Positions 52,428 through 62,078 of a stretch of 64,000 nt of DNA are shown one piece after another (positions within the stretch are counted from its first letter, which is position 1; each line of letters opens with the position of its first letter). Source of the stretch: Polaromonas jejuensis NBRC 106434. GTDB taxonomy: Bacteria; Pseudomonadota; Gammaproteobacteria; Burkholderiales; Burkholderiaceae_C. The translations under genes were made by a program, and so were the position numbers. The notes below the pieces were generated by a model. The model did not search any database. It was not told where the DNA came from and saw nothing but the letters and a program-made list of their open reading frames with translations. The stretch covers positions 310,001 to 374,000 of the forward strand of contig NZ_BCYO01000002.1 in assembly GCF_001598235.1 (NCBI RefSeq). Direction: 5' to 3'.

Positions 52428-53468
52428 ATGACCACCTCTTCCTCCACTCCCCTGAGCTACAAAGACGCCGGCGTCGACATCGACGCGGGCGACGCCCTGG
52501 TTGAACGCATCAAGCCGCTGGCCAGGAAAACCATGCGCGAAGGCGTGCTGGCCGGCATTGGCGGCTTTGGCGCCCTGTTTGAGGTGCCCAAGCGCTACCA
52601 GGAACCGGTGCTGGTCAGCGGCACCGACGGCGTGGGCACCAAGCTGCGCCTGGCCTTCGAATGGAATATGCACGACACCGTGGGCATAGACCTGGTGGCC
52701 ATGAGCGTCAACGACGTGCTGGTGCAGGGCGCCGAGCCGCTGTTTTTCCTCGACTATTTCGCCTGCGGCAAGCTGCATGTGGACACCGCCGCGGCCGTGG
52801 TCGGCGGCATTGCCAAGGGCTGTGAATTGAGCGGCTGCGCGCTGATAGGCGGCGAAACCGCCGAAATGCCCGGCATGTACCCCGAGGGCGAATACGACCT
52901 GGCCGGCTTTGCCGTCGGCGCGGTCGAAAAGTCCAAAATCCTGACCGGCAAGGATGTCAAGCCGGGCGACGTGGTGCTGGGCCTGGCCAGCAGCGGCGTG
53001 CATTCCAATGGTTTCAGCCTGGTGCGCAAGTGCATTGAGCGGGCCGGCGCCACACTCCCCGCCACCCTGGATGGCAAGCCCTTCAAAGAGGCCCTGATGG
53101 AGCCGACCCGCCTGTACGTCAAGAACGTGCTGGCAGCGCTGGCCGCTCACCCGATCAAGGCGCTGGCCCACATCACCGGCGGCGGCCTGCTGGAAAACAT
53201 CCCCCGCGTGCTGCCGGAGGGCATGGCGGCCCAGCTCAAGAAGGGCAGCTGGCCGCAGACCGAGCTGTTTGCCTGGCTGCAAAAAACCGCCGCTATTTCC
53301 GACTTCGAGATGAACCGCACCTTCAACAACGGCATCGGCATGGTGGTGGTGGTGGATGCCGCCAGCGCCCAGGCCACGGCGCAGACCCTGAGCGCCGCCG
53401 GCGAGCAGGTTTACGAAATCGGCGTGATTGCCGCGCGGGGCGAAGGCGCCGCCGTCATCGTCGGCTGA
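52428..53468 (+). CDS. purM: phosphoribosylformylglycinamidine cyclo-ligase
   Basis: This 346-residue enzyme makes aminoimidazole ribonucleotide in purine synthesis. [20 protein letters not shown] at the N-terminus and [16 protein letters not shown] near 64 are signature segments, and [20 protein letters not shown] is near 143. It is divergent from the AI-2E permease with a 173-bp promoter region. The length is that of the family. Confidence 0.97.
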   Translation: MTTSSSTPLSYKDAGVDIDAGDALVERIKPLARKTMREGVLAGIGGFGALFEVPKRYQEPVLVSGTDGVGTKLRLAFEWNMHDTVGIDLVAMSVNDVLVQGAEPLFFLDYFACGKLHVDTAAAVVGGIAKGCELSGCALIGGETAEMPGMYPEGEYDLAGFAVGAVEKSKILTGKDVKPGDVVLGLASSGVHSNGFSLVRKCIERAGATLPATLDGKPFKEALMEPTRLYVKNVLAALAAHPIKALAHITGGGLLENIPRVLPEGMAAQLKKGSWPQTELFAWLQKTAAISDFEMNRTFNNGIGMVVVVDAASAQATAQTLSAAGEQVYEIGVIAARGEGAAVIVG

Positions 53469-53481
53469 CCCGCCTGATGCC

Positions 53482-54723
53482 ATGGCGGACCGGCAAGCCC
53501 CTGCGGTAAGGCCCATGGCTGAAAACGCCGGCCGCGCGCAGCGCCTTCCGGCCGCCATCTGGGCGCTGGGCTTTGTCAGCCTGCTGATGGACATCTCTTC
53601 CGAGATGATCCACAGCCTGCTGCCGGTCTTCATGGTCACGGTGCTGGGCACCAGCCTGTGGGCCGTCGGCCTGATCGAAGGCTTTGCCGAGGCCACGGCC
53701 CTCATCGTCAAGGTGTTCTCGGGCGTGCTCAGCGACTACTGGGGCAAGCGCAAGCCCCTGGCGGTGCTGGGCTACGGCCTGGGCGCCGCCTCCAAGCCCC
53801 TGTTTGCCCTCGCAACGAGCACCGGCCTGGTGCTCGCCGCCCGGGTGATAGACCGCGTCGGCAAAGGCCTGCGCGGCGCCCCGCGCGATGCGCTGGTGGC
53901 CGACCTGGCACCGCCCGGCATGCGCGGCGCGGCGTTCGGGCTGCGCCAGTCGCTGGACACCGTGGGCGCTTTCGTCGGGCCATTGGTCGCCATGGGCCTG
54001 ATGCTGCTCTGGGCCAATGACTTTCGCGCCATTTTCTGGGTCGCCATCATTCCCGGCTTCCTGGCCGTAGCCCTGCTGCTGTTCGGCGTGCGCGAACCCG
54101 CGCACGCCAGGCAAGCACCGCGACTCAACCCGATCAGCAAGGACAATCTGAAGCGTCTGAGCGGGCCGTACTGGCGGGTGGTTGCCATAGGCGCTGTGTT
54201 CACGCTGGCCCGCTTCAGCGAAGCGTTTTTACTGCTGCGCGCGCTGCAGGGCGGCCTGCCGGTCGCCTACACGCCGCTGGTGCTGATCGCCATGAACGTG
54301 GTCTATGCCCTGGGCGCCTACCCCTTTGGCAAGCTGTCGGACCGGCTCAGCCACACCACGCTGCTGGCGTGGGGCCTGGTCGTGCTGATTGGCGCCGACG
54401 GGCTGCTGGCCGCCGGCAGCCACTGGACCTGGGTCTGGGCCGGCATCGCGCTGTGGGGCTTGCATATGGCCATGACCCAGGGGCTGCTGGCCACCATGGT
54501 GACCAACGCCGCCCCGCCGGACCTGCGCGGCACGGCCTTTGGTTTCTTCAACCTGGTGAGCGGCCTGGCCATGCTGCTGGCGAGCACGCTGGCCGGGGTG
54601 CTCTGGGACCAGCTGGGCGCGCCGGTGACCTTTGCCGCAGGCGCCGCCTTCAGCGGGGTGGCGCTGCTGCTGCTGTGGTGGTGTCGCGGCTCGCGCCTTG
54701 AGCGCCCTCAATCCACCGCCTGA
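53482..54723 (+). CDS. MFS transporter
   Basis: This 413-residue permease has twelve predicted helices, and VIDRVGKGLRGAPRDALVAD near residue 122 is an MFS loop motif. The start at 53482 is 13 bp after purM; ATG at 53515 or the longer frame beginning within purM are alternatives. It could be co-transcribed with purM, but no function links them. It belongs to the family of bacterial exporters often annotated as drug or sugar efflux. Confidence 0.88.
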   Translation: MADRQAPAVRPMAENAGRAQRLPAAIWALGFVSLLMDISSEMIHSLLPVFMVTVLGTSLWAVGLIEGFAEATALIVKVFSGVLSDYWGKRKPLAVLGYGLGAASKPLFALATSTGLVLAARVIDRVGKGLRGAPRDALVADLAPPGMRGAAFGLRQSLDTVGAFVGPLVAMGLMLLWANDFRAIFWVAIIPGFLAVALLLFGVREPAHARQAPRLNPISKDNLKRLSGPYWRVVAIGAVFTLARFSEAFLLLRALQGGLPVAYTPLVLIAMNVVYALGAYPFGKLSDRLSHTTLLAWGLVVLIGADGLLAAGSHWTWVWAGIALWGLHMAMTQGLLATMVTNAAPPDLRGTAFGFFNLVSGLAMLLASTLAGVLWDQLGAPVTFAAGAAFSGVALLLLWWCRGSRLERPQSTA

Positions 54724-54779
54724 ACGCCCCTCGCAGGCCAAGGCCCGGCAACCCGGACCACACCGGCGGGCCGCGTTTC

Positions 54780-54834
54780 GCTACAACAACAATAGCTGAT
54801 AGTGCCCGTATTTATTGGGCTAGAGTCGTTTTTT
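54780..54834 (+). repeat. dispersed repeat copy B
   Basis: GCTACAACAACAATAGC (54780-54796), then TGATAGTGCCCGTATTTATT and GGGCTAGAG, ends in a T run. It is intergenic between the MFS gene and the SirB1-like gene and might also terminate transcription. Confidence 0.65.
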
Positions 54835-54928
54835 ATTGATTTTTTTGAAGCCGGTGCCGGCATGTGAATGCCCGGAGCCGGAGGACGACATCGCGCTCGT
54901 CCATCCGGTCCATCCGCACAGAGACTCT

Positions 54929-55780
54929 TCAGTGCTTGCCCTGGCGCAGCTGCGCCAGGCGCTCGGCCACGGCATCGATGTCCAGGGCGTCCTCGGCATG
55001 CGCCAGGTAGGTCTCCAGGTCAGCAGCGGCGTGCGTCACCTCGCCCTGCGCCGCCCAGGCCAGGCCCCGGTCGCGGTATTCGGGCCAGGCGTCGGGCTGC
55101 AGCACGATCAGCCGGTCCAGCACCGCAATCAGGCGCGGCCAGTCTTCCTGGGTTTTATGAATGTCCTTCAGGTTGCGCAGCATGCGGCAGATGATGTCGC
55201 GCGGCTGCGCCGACTGCAGGTACAGGCCCATGGGCACCTCAAACTCATCGGGCAGATTGCTGTGCTGCCGGAACGGCTCCAGCCGCTCGGCCAGCTCCTC
55301 GCGGCTCAGGGACTGGCCGCTGAACGGGTCAATCACCACCTGGCCCCTGGGCAGGTTGACCTTGACCATGAAATGCCCCGGAAAGGCCACGCCGCGCGCG
55401 TTCAGGCCCAGCCCCAGGGCCAGTTCCAGCCACAGCACCGCCAGCGTGATGGGAATGCCGCGGCGCGTGCGCAGCACCGCGTTCAGGTAGCTGTTGTCAG
55501 GGTCGTAGTAGTCATTGACGTTGCCGCCAAAGCTCAGGTCGTGAAAAAAGAACTGGTTCAGCACACGCAGGCGCTGCAGGGCGGGCGCGTCGGCGGGCAA
55601 ACGCCGCTTGAGGCGGGCCAGCAGCTGGTCCACATCGCCGAGCACCTGCTCCACGTCGAGGTCGGGATATTCGTCCTGGGCCAGGCTGACAGCGGCTTCC
55701 AGCAGCGGAAAATGCTCATCGCTTTGCACCAGGCTGGAGAAATACTGCAACGGGGACGGAACGGCAAGATTTAATTGCAT
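54929..55780 (-). CDS. SirB1-like protein (transglutaminase-like plus TPR)
   Basis: This 283-residue protein has a transglutaminase-like core with LRVLNQFFFHDLSFGGNVND and TLAVLWLELALGLGLNARGV, and a C-terminal repeat region (YRDRGLAWAAQGEVTHAAAD) resembling TPR units. The Cys of true transglutaminases is not evident, as in the SirB1 family. Its role is unknown, though the family is conserved near murJ in beta-proteobacteria. It ends 91 bp upstream of murJ. Confidence 0.87.
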   Translation of the reverse strand: MQLNLAVPSPLQYFSSLVQSDEHFPLLEAAVSLAQDEYPDLDVEQVLGDVDQLLARLKRRLPADAPALQRLRVLNQFFFHDLSFGGNVNDYYDPDNSYLNAVLRTRRGIPITLAVLWLELALGLGLNARGVAFPGHFMVKVNLPRGQVVIDPFSGQSLSREELAERLEPFRQHSNLPDEFEVPMGLYLQSAQPRDIICRMLRNLKDIHKTQEDWPRLIAVLDRLIVLQPDAWPEYRDRGLAWAAQGEVTHAAADLETYLAHAEDALDIDAVAERLAQLRQGKH

Positions 55781-55871
55781 GACGCTACTTTCTCACAAAC
55801 CGGCGGGCAGTGCGAGTCAAGGAATGCCCTCGCTCAGGCCACCCACTCAGGGGGCGCACGAAACGCCCGGC

Positions 55872-57434
55872 TCAACGCCGCACCAGCTGGCGCAATTTCA
55901 GTCCGGAGAGCCGGAGTGCTACAAAATAAATAGCCGCTGACGCAAACAAAACAAGGGCTAGCAGCCCAATTCTTTGCATGTACAGGCTCTTCAGGCCGGT
56001 CCAGCTGACGCTCCCTGCGGCCCACAGCAAAAACACCGCCAGCAGCGCGCTGGCCGCCAGCACCTGCAGCGCAAACATGCCCCAGCCGGGCGCGGGGGTG
56101 TAGCTGCCGCGCCGCATCAGCCCGACCAGCAGGCACAGCGCGTTGATCAGTGCGCCAATGCCGATCGCCAGCGCCAGCCCGGCGTGCTGGAAGTAAGGCA
56201 CCAGCGCCAGGTTCAGCAGCTGCGTGATGACCAGCACCAGCACGGCAATGCGCACCGGCGTCTTGATGTCCTGGCTGGCGTAAAAGCCCGGCGCCAGCAC
56301 CTTGATGGCGACCAGGCCCAGCAGGCCGGCGCCATAACCCATCAGCGCGGTCGTGGTCTGCTGCACATCGCGGTCGGAAAAAGCGCCGTAGTGATACAGC
56401 GTGGCCACCAGCGGCCGGGCAAAGGTCAGCAGCGCCACGGCGCAGGGCACGGCCAGCAACACGACGATGCGCAGGCCCCAATCCAGCATGGCCGAGTATC
56501 TGGCGGCGTCGCCAGCCCCCTTGGCGGCCGCCAGCTGCGGCATCAGCACCACGCCGATGGCCACACCCAGCATGGCCGTCGGGAACTCCATCAGGCGGTC
56601 GGCATAGGTAAGCCAGCTGACGCTGCCGGGCGTGAGGTGCGAGGCGATCTGGGTGTTGATCAGCAGGGAAATTTGCGACACGCTCACGCCCAGCAAGGCA
56701 GGAACCATCAGTTTTACTATGTTTTTAGTAGCTGGATCCGCCCATGCTGCCTGGATCAAGGCCCAATTCCACCCAATTTTTGGCAACAGGCCCAGGTGCC
56801 GCAAGGCCGGCACCTGGACCGCCAGCTGCAGGAAGCCGCCCAGCATCACGCCCCCGCCCAGGGCGTATACCGGCTCAATGCCGTGGGCCTTGAACCAGGG
56901 CGCGCCCAGCCAGGCCGCGCCAATCATGGCCAGATTCAGCAGCACCGGCGTGGCCGCCGGCACGGCAAAGCGCCGCCAGGTATTGAGCACGCCGGACGAC
57001 AGCGCCACCAGCGACATGAAGCCGATGTAGGGGAACATCCAGCGCGTCATGAACACCGCCGCCTCATAGCCACGCGCCTGCTGCAGGCCGCTGGCCATGG
57101 CCCAGACCAGCAGCGGGGCCGCCGCCACGCCCAGCACGCAGGTCAGCAGCAGCGTCCAGGTCAGCAGCGTCGCCACCCGGTCAACCAGCAGCCGGGTCTC
57201 GGCCTCGCCGTTTTTGGCCTTGCTGGCGGCCAGCACCGGCACAAAGGCCTGGCTGAACGCACCCTCGGCAAACAGCCGGCGGAACAGGTTGGGAATGCGG
57301 AATGCCACGTTGAAGGCATCGGTCATGGCGCTGGCGCCAAAAGTCGATGCAATCAGCAGTTCCCGCACCAAGCCGGTGATTCGGGAGACCAATGTGAGCA
57401 GGGAAACGGTGGAGGCGGATTTGAAAAGTGACAC
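55872..57434 (-). CDS. murJ: lipid II flippase MurJ (MviN)
   Basis: This 520-residue inner-membrane protein has about fourteen hydrophobic segments and the MurJ N-terminal segment STVSLLTLVSRITGLVRELL, which carries conserved Arg residues needed for flipping lipid II. LFRRLFAEGAFSQAFVPVL follows. Two dispersed repeat copies lie within the gene (55918 and 56716), one rewriting part of the C-terminal end. The gene is divergent from the HD-domain protein gene. Confidence 0.95.
   Translation of the reverse strand: MSLFKSASTVSLLTLVSRITGLVRELLIASTFGASAMTDAFNVAFRIPNLFRRLFAEGAFSQAFVPVLAASKAKNGEAETRLLVDRVATLLTWTLLLTCVLGVAAAPLLVWAMASGLQQARGYEAAVFMTRWMFPYIGFMSLVALSSGVLNTWRRFAVPAATPVLLNLAMIGAAWLGAPWFKAHGIEPVYALGGGVMLGGFLQLAVQVPALRHLGLLPKIGWNWALIQAAWADPATKNIVKLMVPALLGVSVSQISLLINTQIASHLTPGSVSWLTYADRLMEFPTAMLGVAIGVVLMPQLAAAKGAGDAARYSAMLDWGLRIVVLLAVPCAVALLTFARPLVATLYHYGAFSDRDVQQTTTALMGYGAGLLGLVAIKVLAPGFYASQDIKTPVRIAVLVLVITQLLNLALVPYFQHAGLALAIGIGALINALCLLVGLMRRGSYTPAPGWGMFALQVLAASALLAVFLLWAAGSVSWTGLKSLYMQRIGLLALVLFASAAIYFVALRLSGLKLRQLVRR
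55918..55972 (+). repeat. dispersed repeat copy F (murJ 3' end)
   Basis: GCTACAAAATAAATAGC (55918-55934) then CGCTGACGCAAACAAAACAA and GGGCTAGCAGCCC fits the family and sits in coding sequence without breaking it. Confidence 0.6.
56716..56770 (+). repeat. dispersed repeat copy E (inside murJ)
   Basis: ACTATGTTTTTAGTAGC (56716-56732) then TGGATCCGCCCATGCTGCCT matches the family at the head and the CGCCCAT core. It stays in frame in murJ. Confidence 0.5.
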
Positions 57435-57629
57435 GGCAGGAGTTTATGCGCTAGCGCGAAACCCTCCGGCAAAGCTCTCCAGGAAACCCTGCGTGAGTGA
57501 CTAGTCGCGAGGGCGCGCCGCGACGGGTTATGCAGAAATCCCCCCGGCACGATGAGGCCCGAAGGCGTCATGGCGGCGTCACAGTTTCGAAAGAAACTTA
57601 CAAAAACACGCCAAACCGAAAGCATTCAC

Positions 57630-58949
57630 ATGACTCCTTTAGCCCTTTCACGCCGCCTCACGCTTGTTGCGTTTTCTGTTCTCGCCTTGGGCTTGACGCC
57701 AGCCGCACGCAGCGCCGATCAGATGCAGGCCGGCGCAGGGAACGCGCGGGCCATGCAGCTGGCGCAAGGCTCGCCATTGGTCACCTCGTCCATGCAGATG
57801 TTGCGCGATCGACTGCCTGAGCTGAAGTCTGTGCCGCTGCGCCGGCACATCACCGAGTTGCTCGATCATGAAAAAGCATGTGTCCGCCATCGCGCCGGAT
57901 TGAATGCAGACGACAAGGCACGCATTCTTGACGAACTGGCGGCCGCCGGGCTGGTTGACAAAACCGAAGCCGAGAACATTCAGGGAGGGCTGATGGCCGG
58001 GGTGTTTCCTCCCGTCGGCGCCGATGGCAGTGCGTGTCCACGCATGCCGCAAGGCTTTTTTTCGGCGCCTGGCGGCGCCACTGGCGGCCACCATTCAGAG
58101 CCCGGTGGGTTACCCGTGCATGAGGCGTTCAATGATCTGAGTGCGATTGCCTTGGCGCGCAACTATCGCCTTGTTTACGGCACGCTTGGCGCCAACGGGC
58201 TGCCAGTGGTCACGCGTAATTACCGGGCTCCCCTCAAGTCACGTCACGAAGCATTTGCAATCGATGGGGACATCGTGATCGGTGCGCCGATTTGGCACGA
58301 TTGGGCCAAAACCATCGTGTTTCAATGGAACGCAGACGGCACCGAATTCACAGAGCTCAATTTCGGCGGAAACGGACAGACGGACAACAACGGCGCAACA
58401 GGAAACTCCAAGACCGGCGCACACCACATTCTCGGCATCGCCGAGGCCATGAAGCGCGGACTGCCGCCTGATTTCGTCACCACCGTCGCGTCGGCTCATT
58501 CGGTGCCCACTTACGGGAGTGAATACAAGGTCGTGAACTGGTTGCGGGCGGCAGCCATCATCGCGCAGATTGACCCCTATGCGAAAGGCTATCTGCGGCG
58601 CGATGACAAGGGCGCGCCGCGCCTCAGCGCCGTCCGCAAGCTTGGCGATATTGATCTGAACGCAGCGCCGGGCACACAGCCGAACACACTGGTTGAATAC
58701 GTACTGCACAATCTTTCAGACGCCGATTATGTTTTCACCGGCCCTGCAGCTGCCACGGTGGCGCTGGTTCTGGCCAACGTGGCACCCGAGTACGGCTATG
58801 ACAGCACGGCGCCTGACTATTTGTTCAAATTTCGCCACACCGCCCTGACTTACCTGTCGGCGGAGCGGCTGCACATCGTGTACAGCAATGGAGGACTGGA
58901 CGCTGTCCGTGCCGAGCTGAATAAACTTCGCAAGCTGAAACTTATTTAG
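57630..58949 (+). CDS. secreted HD-domain (metal-dependent phosphohydrolase-like) protein
   Basis: This 439-residue protein begins with a Sec signal (RRLTLVAFSVLALGLTPAAR, cleavage near ARSA). The motif HHSEPGGLPVHEAF (154-167) resembles the HHxxPGGLxxH start of many HD hydrolases. His223-Asp224 (IWHDWAK), His265-His266, His290 and Asp315 give the rest of an H-HD-H-H-D set of metal ligands. The N-terminal 140 residues are unassigned. HD enzymes are normally cytoplasmic, so a periplasmic one is odd. It lies between murJ and rpsT, which are usually direct neighbours in this class. The start at 57630 has only a weak ribosome site. Confidence 0.8.
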   Translation: MTPLALSRRLTLVAFSVLALGLTPAARSADQMQAGAGNARAMQLAQGSPLVTSSMQMLRDRLPELKSVPLRRHITELLDHEKACVRHRAGLNADDKARILDELAAAGLVDKTEAENIQGGLMAGVFPPVGADGSACPRMPQGFFSAPGGATGGHHSEPGGLPVHEAFNDLSAIALARNYRLVYGTLGANGLPVVTRNYRAPLKSRHEAFAIDGDIVIGAPIWHDWAKTIVFQWNADGTEFTELNFGGNGQTDNNGATGNSKTGAHHILGIAEAMKRGLPPDFVTTVASAHSVPTYGSEYKVVNWLRAAAIIAQIDPYAKGYLRRDDKGAPRLSAVRKLGDIDLNAAPGTQPNTLVEYVLHNLSDADYVFTGPAAATVALVLANVAPEYGYDSTAPDYLFKFRHTALTYLSAERLHIVYSNGGLDAVRAELNKLRKLKLI

Positions 58950-59012
58950 CTTTAGCCCGGCTTGTTTCGTCAGTAAATATGTTTTCCCCTGCACCACGGC
59001 ACCCCGATACAC

Positions 59013-59041
59013 GGGTGCAGGATCCTGGGTTGTCGTATAAT
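59013..59041 (+). promoter_or_regulatory. rpsT promoter (TATAAT box)
   Basis: A perfect TATAAT at 59036-59041 lies 56 bp upstream of the rpsT start and is preceded by TTGTCG. The -35 element is weak. The position suits a growth-controlled ribosomal protein promoter. Confidence 0.55.
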
Positions 59042-59097
59042 GTTTGGCTTTGCTGCAACATCCACAGACTCCTCCCCAGGATTAAAGGAACTCATAT

Positions 59098-59409
59098 ATG
59101 GCTACCGCTAAACCCAAGAAAAAGAACCCCCGCCTCGCGTCGGGCCGTAAACGCGTCCGCCAGGACGTCAAACTCAACGCCGCGAACACCTCGCTGCGCT
59201 CCAAATACCGCACCGCTGTGAAAAACGTCGAAAAAGCCGTTGCAGCTGGTGACAAAGACAAGGCCAAGGACTTGTTCGCCAAGGCCCAGAGCATTGTGGA
59301 CACGGTTGCCGACAAGGGCATCTTCCACAAGAACAAGGCAGCGCGCGACAAGAGCCGCCTGTCCGCCAAGGTGAAAGCCCTGGCACTCGCCGCCCCAAAG
59401 GCCGCCTAA
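59098..59409 (+). CDS. rpsT: 30S ribosomal protein S20
   Basis: This 103-residue basic protein has the usual S20 content: [20 protein letters not shown] at the start and [20 protein letters not shown] near the end. It is somewhat longer than E. coli S20 (87 residues) at both ends, as in relatives. It has its own promoter and terminator. Confidence 0.97.
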   Translation: MATAKPKKKNPRLASGRKRVRQDVKLNAANTSLRSKYRTAVKNVEKAVAAGDKDKAKDLFAKAQSIVDTVADKGIFHKNKAARDKSRLSAKVKALALAAPKAA

Positions 59410-59485
59410 GCAATTAGGCAAACCGCCCGGACTGCCTCTTAAAAAATCCAGTCCGCCGTTTTGTAGGGTGCGCTGCAAGCAAAGC

Positions 59486-59513
59486 AAAAAAGCCGTCGAA
59501 AGACGGCTTTTTT
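59486..59513 (+). terminator. rpsT intrinsic terminator
   Basis: AAAAAAGCCGTC (59486-59497) pairs with GACGGCTTTTTT (59502-59513) around GAAA, 76 bp after the rpsT stop. It is a textbook Rho-independent terminator and may work on both strands, since the next minus-strand gene ends at 59651. Confidence 0.9.
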
Positions 59514-59650
59514 GTTTTGCGGGTCTCCATCAATTGAGTTTCGCACGCGAGCGCATGACACCCGTCACCGTCCACTCGTCATGGAATCGAGCAGGACGCC
59601 CCACCCCGAGGCCGCGCCCGCCGCGCTACCCGGGATGGATCTGCCACGCA

Positions 59651-60493
59651 TCAAGGCAGCAATTCGAACTTCAGTTCGGACAGCGGCGTCACTTTTTCTT
59701 CACGCACCATTTTGTACTCGGTGTTCGGGCCCAGCCATTTCGCCCAGAGTTTGTCGATCTCGCCGGATTTGTCCATCGCCATCAGCGCCGCGTTGACCTT
59801 GGCCAGCAGAACCGGCTCATCCTTCTTCATGCCGACGCCAATCGGCTGCAGCGCCATCGGTTCCTTGACTATCTTCAGCTCAGTGCCAGCCGTTTTGGAC
59901 TGATTGACCAGCTTGATGATGGTCATGGTGTTCGCCACCATGCCTACCGACTTGTTCTGCTGCACCGCCATGTAGGCAGAGCCCGTGTCCACGAAGGTGA
60001 CGGGTTCGGAGCCATTGAGTTTGATTGACAGCTCCGAGGTCGAACCCTTGGTGGAACTGATGCGCTTGCCCTTGAAGTCTGCCTTGGTGGTGCCGGGGTC
60101 CGAAGCCTTGACCGCCAGCATTTCCTTGGCGACGTAATAGGGGTCGCTGAACTGGATCTGCTCGCCACGGCTCTTGGTATAGGCCAGGTTCGCGATGGTC
60201 ACATCCACGCGGCCGAGCTTGACCTCAGGCACACGAGCCTCGACCGACAAGGGCGTGATGGTGACGGCCACGCCCAGCTGCTTGGCCAGGGCATGACACA
60301 TATCGACATCGAAGCCCACCATTTCCCGGGTCTTCGGATCGGGCGCGGCGAACGGCGGCACGTCGGCGAAAGTGCCGCACTTGAGCTCTTTGCGCTGGCT
60401 GATGTCCTGCCATTGGTCCGCATGGGCCAGCAGAGACAGTGCGGACAGGCAGCAGCCGATGGCTGTAAGGCGGAATGCAGTGGGGATCGACAT
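59651..60493 (-). CDS. polar amino-acid ABC binding protein (GltI-like)
   Basis: This 280-residue periplasmic binding protein has a Sec signal (FRLTAIGCCLSALSLLAHAD, cleavage near AHA) and the family 3 segments MVGFDVDMCHALAKQLGV and GRVDVTIANLAYTKSR. I use the ATG at 60493 after AAGGAGT rather than an upstream frame. It is the last gene of a four-gene minus-strand importer. The substrate is probably an acidic or neutral amino acid. Confidence 0.92.
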   Translation of the reverse strand: MSIPTAFRLTAIGCCLSALSLLAHADQWQDISQRKELKCGTFADVPPFAAPDPKTREMVGFDVDMCHALAKQLGVAVTITPLSVEARVPEVKLGRVDVTIANLAYTKSRGEQIQFSDPYYVAKEMLAVKASDPGTTKADFKGKRISSTKGSTSELSIKLNGSEPVTFVDTGSAYMAVQQNKSVGMVANTMTIIKLVNQSKTAGTELKIVKEPMALQPIGVGMKKDEPVLLAKVNAALMAMDKSGEIDKLWAKWLGPNTEYKMVREEKVTPLSELKFELLP

Positions 60494-60554
60494 GGTGAAC
60501 TCCTTAAAGAGACTGACAAGGGATGGGAGGGGAAACTCTGGTGCGCTCGACAAC

Positions 60555-61289
60555 TCAATGAGCGCGCAAATCAGACAGAAAACGTTGCGCGCGGGGGTGC
60601 TCGGGACGGGTGAAAAAAGCCTTGGGATCGGCCTTCTCGATAATCCGGCCCGCGTCCATGAACCAGACGCGGTCGGCCACCTCTCGCGCAAAATTCATTT
60701 CGTGAGTGACGCACATCATGGTCATGCCTTCATTGGCCAGGCTGCGCATGACTGCGAGCACTTCGCCCACCATTTCGGGGTCAAGCGCCGAGGTGGGTTC
60801 GTCAAACAGCATGGCGGGCGGCTCCATCGCCAGCGCACGGGCAATCGCCACGCGCTGCTGCTGGCCACCAGAGAGCTGCAGCGGATAGGCCCCCGCCTTG
60901 TCCGCCAGGCCCACCCGCTCAAGCAGTTGCATGGCCCTGGCTTTGGCATCGGCACGCTTGACGCCGAGCACACGCATGGGCGACAGCATGATGTTCTCCA
61001 ATGCCGAAAGATGCGGGAACAGGTTGAAGCTCTGGAATACGAAACCGATGCGGCCACGCAAGCGGTTGAGTTCCGTGCTGCTCATGGGCGCATGAACGTC
61101 ATGGCCGTCAAACAACAGTTGGCCGGACTGGATCTCTTCAAGCCGGTTGACGGTGCGGATCAATGTGGACTTGCCCGAACCGGACGGGCCGCACACCACC
61201 ACCACCTCGCCCTTTTTTACCTCGGCGTTGATGTCATTCAGGGCATGGTAGTTCCCATACCACTTGTTGATGTTGGAAAACTTAATCAC
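60555..61289 (-). CDS. polar amino-acid ABC ATPase (GlnQ/GltL-like)
   Basis: This 244-residue ATPase has GPSGSGKST near residue 35, [17 protein letters not shown] near 135 and [12 protein letters not shown] near 160. It sits between the permease genes and the binding-protein gene. It belongs to the family that pairs with two permeases, as seen here. Confidence 0.94.
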   Translation of the reverse strand: MIKFSNINKWYGNYHALNDINAEVKKGEVVVVCGPSGSGKSTLIRTVNRLEEIQSGQLLFDGHDVHAPMSSTELNRLRGRIGFVFQSFNLFPHLSALENIMLSPMRVLGVKRADAKARAMQLLERVGLADKAGAYPLQLSGGQQQRVAIARALAMEPPAMLFDEPTSALDPEMVGEVLAVMRSLANEGMTMMCVTHEMNFAREVADRVWFMDAGRIIEKADPKAFFTRPEHPRAQRFLSDLRAH

Positions 61290-61316
61290 GGTTTCTCCTC
61301 TATTCGGACGTGCAGC

Positions 61317-62075
61317 TCAAGGCTCGGCCACCAGGGTCACAGGGTTGAGCGCCGCTTGGGCTGGTTGAAGCACTGGGGTGCCCAGACGCTTGCGGACGAT
61401 GTGCCTCTCCAGCCATTGCGCCAGTTGCGTCAGGCTGAAACAGACGACGTAGTAGGTCATCGCCAGAATGAAGAACACCTGGAATGGCTTGGTCAGCAAC
61501 TGGTTGTTGATCTGGTTGGCGGCGAAGGTCATCTCCTGCACATTGATGACGTAGCCCAGCGTGGTTTCCTTGATGGTGGAGATGAACTGGCTGAGCATGC
61601 TGGGCAGCATGTTGAAAAGAGCCTGCGGCAGTATCACGGACCACATGGCGCCCAGATAGCTGTGGCCCAGTGCGCGCGCCGCCTCCATCTGCCCCTTGGG
61701 CAGTGCCTGGATGCCGGCTCGCACCACTTCTGACAAAAAGGCACTCTCATAAATCACCAGCGTGCACAGCATGGTCGTGAACCCGGAGACGTTGCGGCCG
61801 ATCGCCAGCGGCACCAGGAAATAGACCCACAGGATGATCATGAGCAGCGGCACGCCGCGCGCCACGTAGACCAGCCCGGTGGCTGGCCAGCGCAGCAGCA
61901 TCCAGGGGGACAAGCGCGCCAGCGCCAGCAGCACCGAAAGCGGAAAGGCCAGCACCATGCCCAGAATGGACAGGATCAATGTGCAAACGATGCCGCCCAG
62001 CGGGCCATTGGGGTACTGACCGACCAGCAGCAGCAGCCAGTTGTCGCGCAGAATTTGATAAACGTCGATCAACAT
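61317..62075 (-). CDS. polar amino-acid ABC permease (HisM/GltK-like)
   Basis: This 252-residue permease has about five hydrophobic segments and the conserved EVVRAGIQALPKGQMEAARA loop near residue 115. It is separated from the next permease by only 3 bp. It works as a heterodimer with the protein encoded at 62079-62780. Confidence 0.92.
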   Translation of the reverse strand: MLIDVYQILRDNWLLLLVGQYPNGPLGGIVCTLILSILGMVLAFPLSVLLALARLSPWMLLRWPATGLVYVARGVPLLMIILWVYFLVPLAIGRNVSGFTTMLCTLVIYESAFLSEVVRAGIQALPKGQMEAARALGHSYLGAMWSVILPQALFNMLPSMLSQFISTIKETTLGYVINVQEMTFAANQINNQLLTKPFQVFFILAMTYYVVCFSLTQLAQWLERHIVRKRLGTPVLQPAQAALNPVTLVAEP

Positions 62076-62078
62076 GGC

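Noticed and set aside
51058-52431. A 457-codon plus-strand frame over hda and the AI-2E permease gene.
   Set aside because: The sequence is dominated by Gln, His and Arg, typical of the antisense of membrane-protein genes, and both minus-strand genes are well supported.
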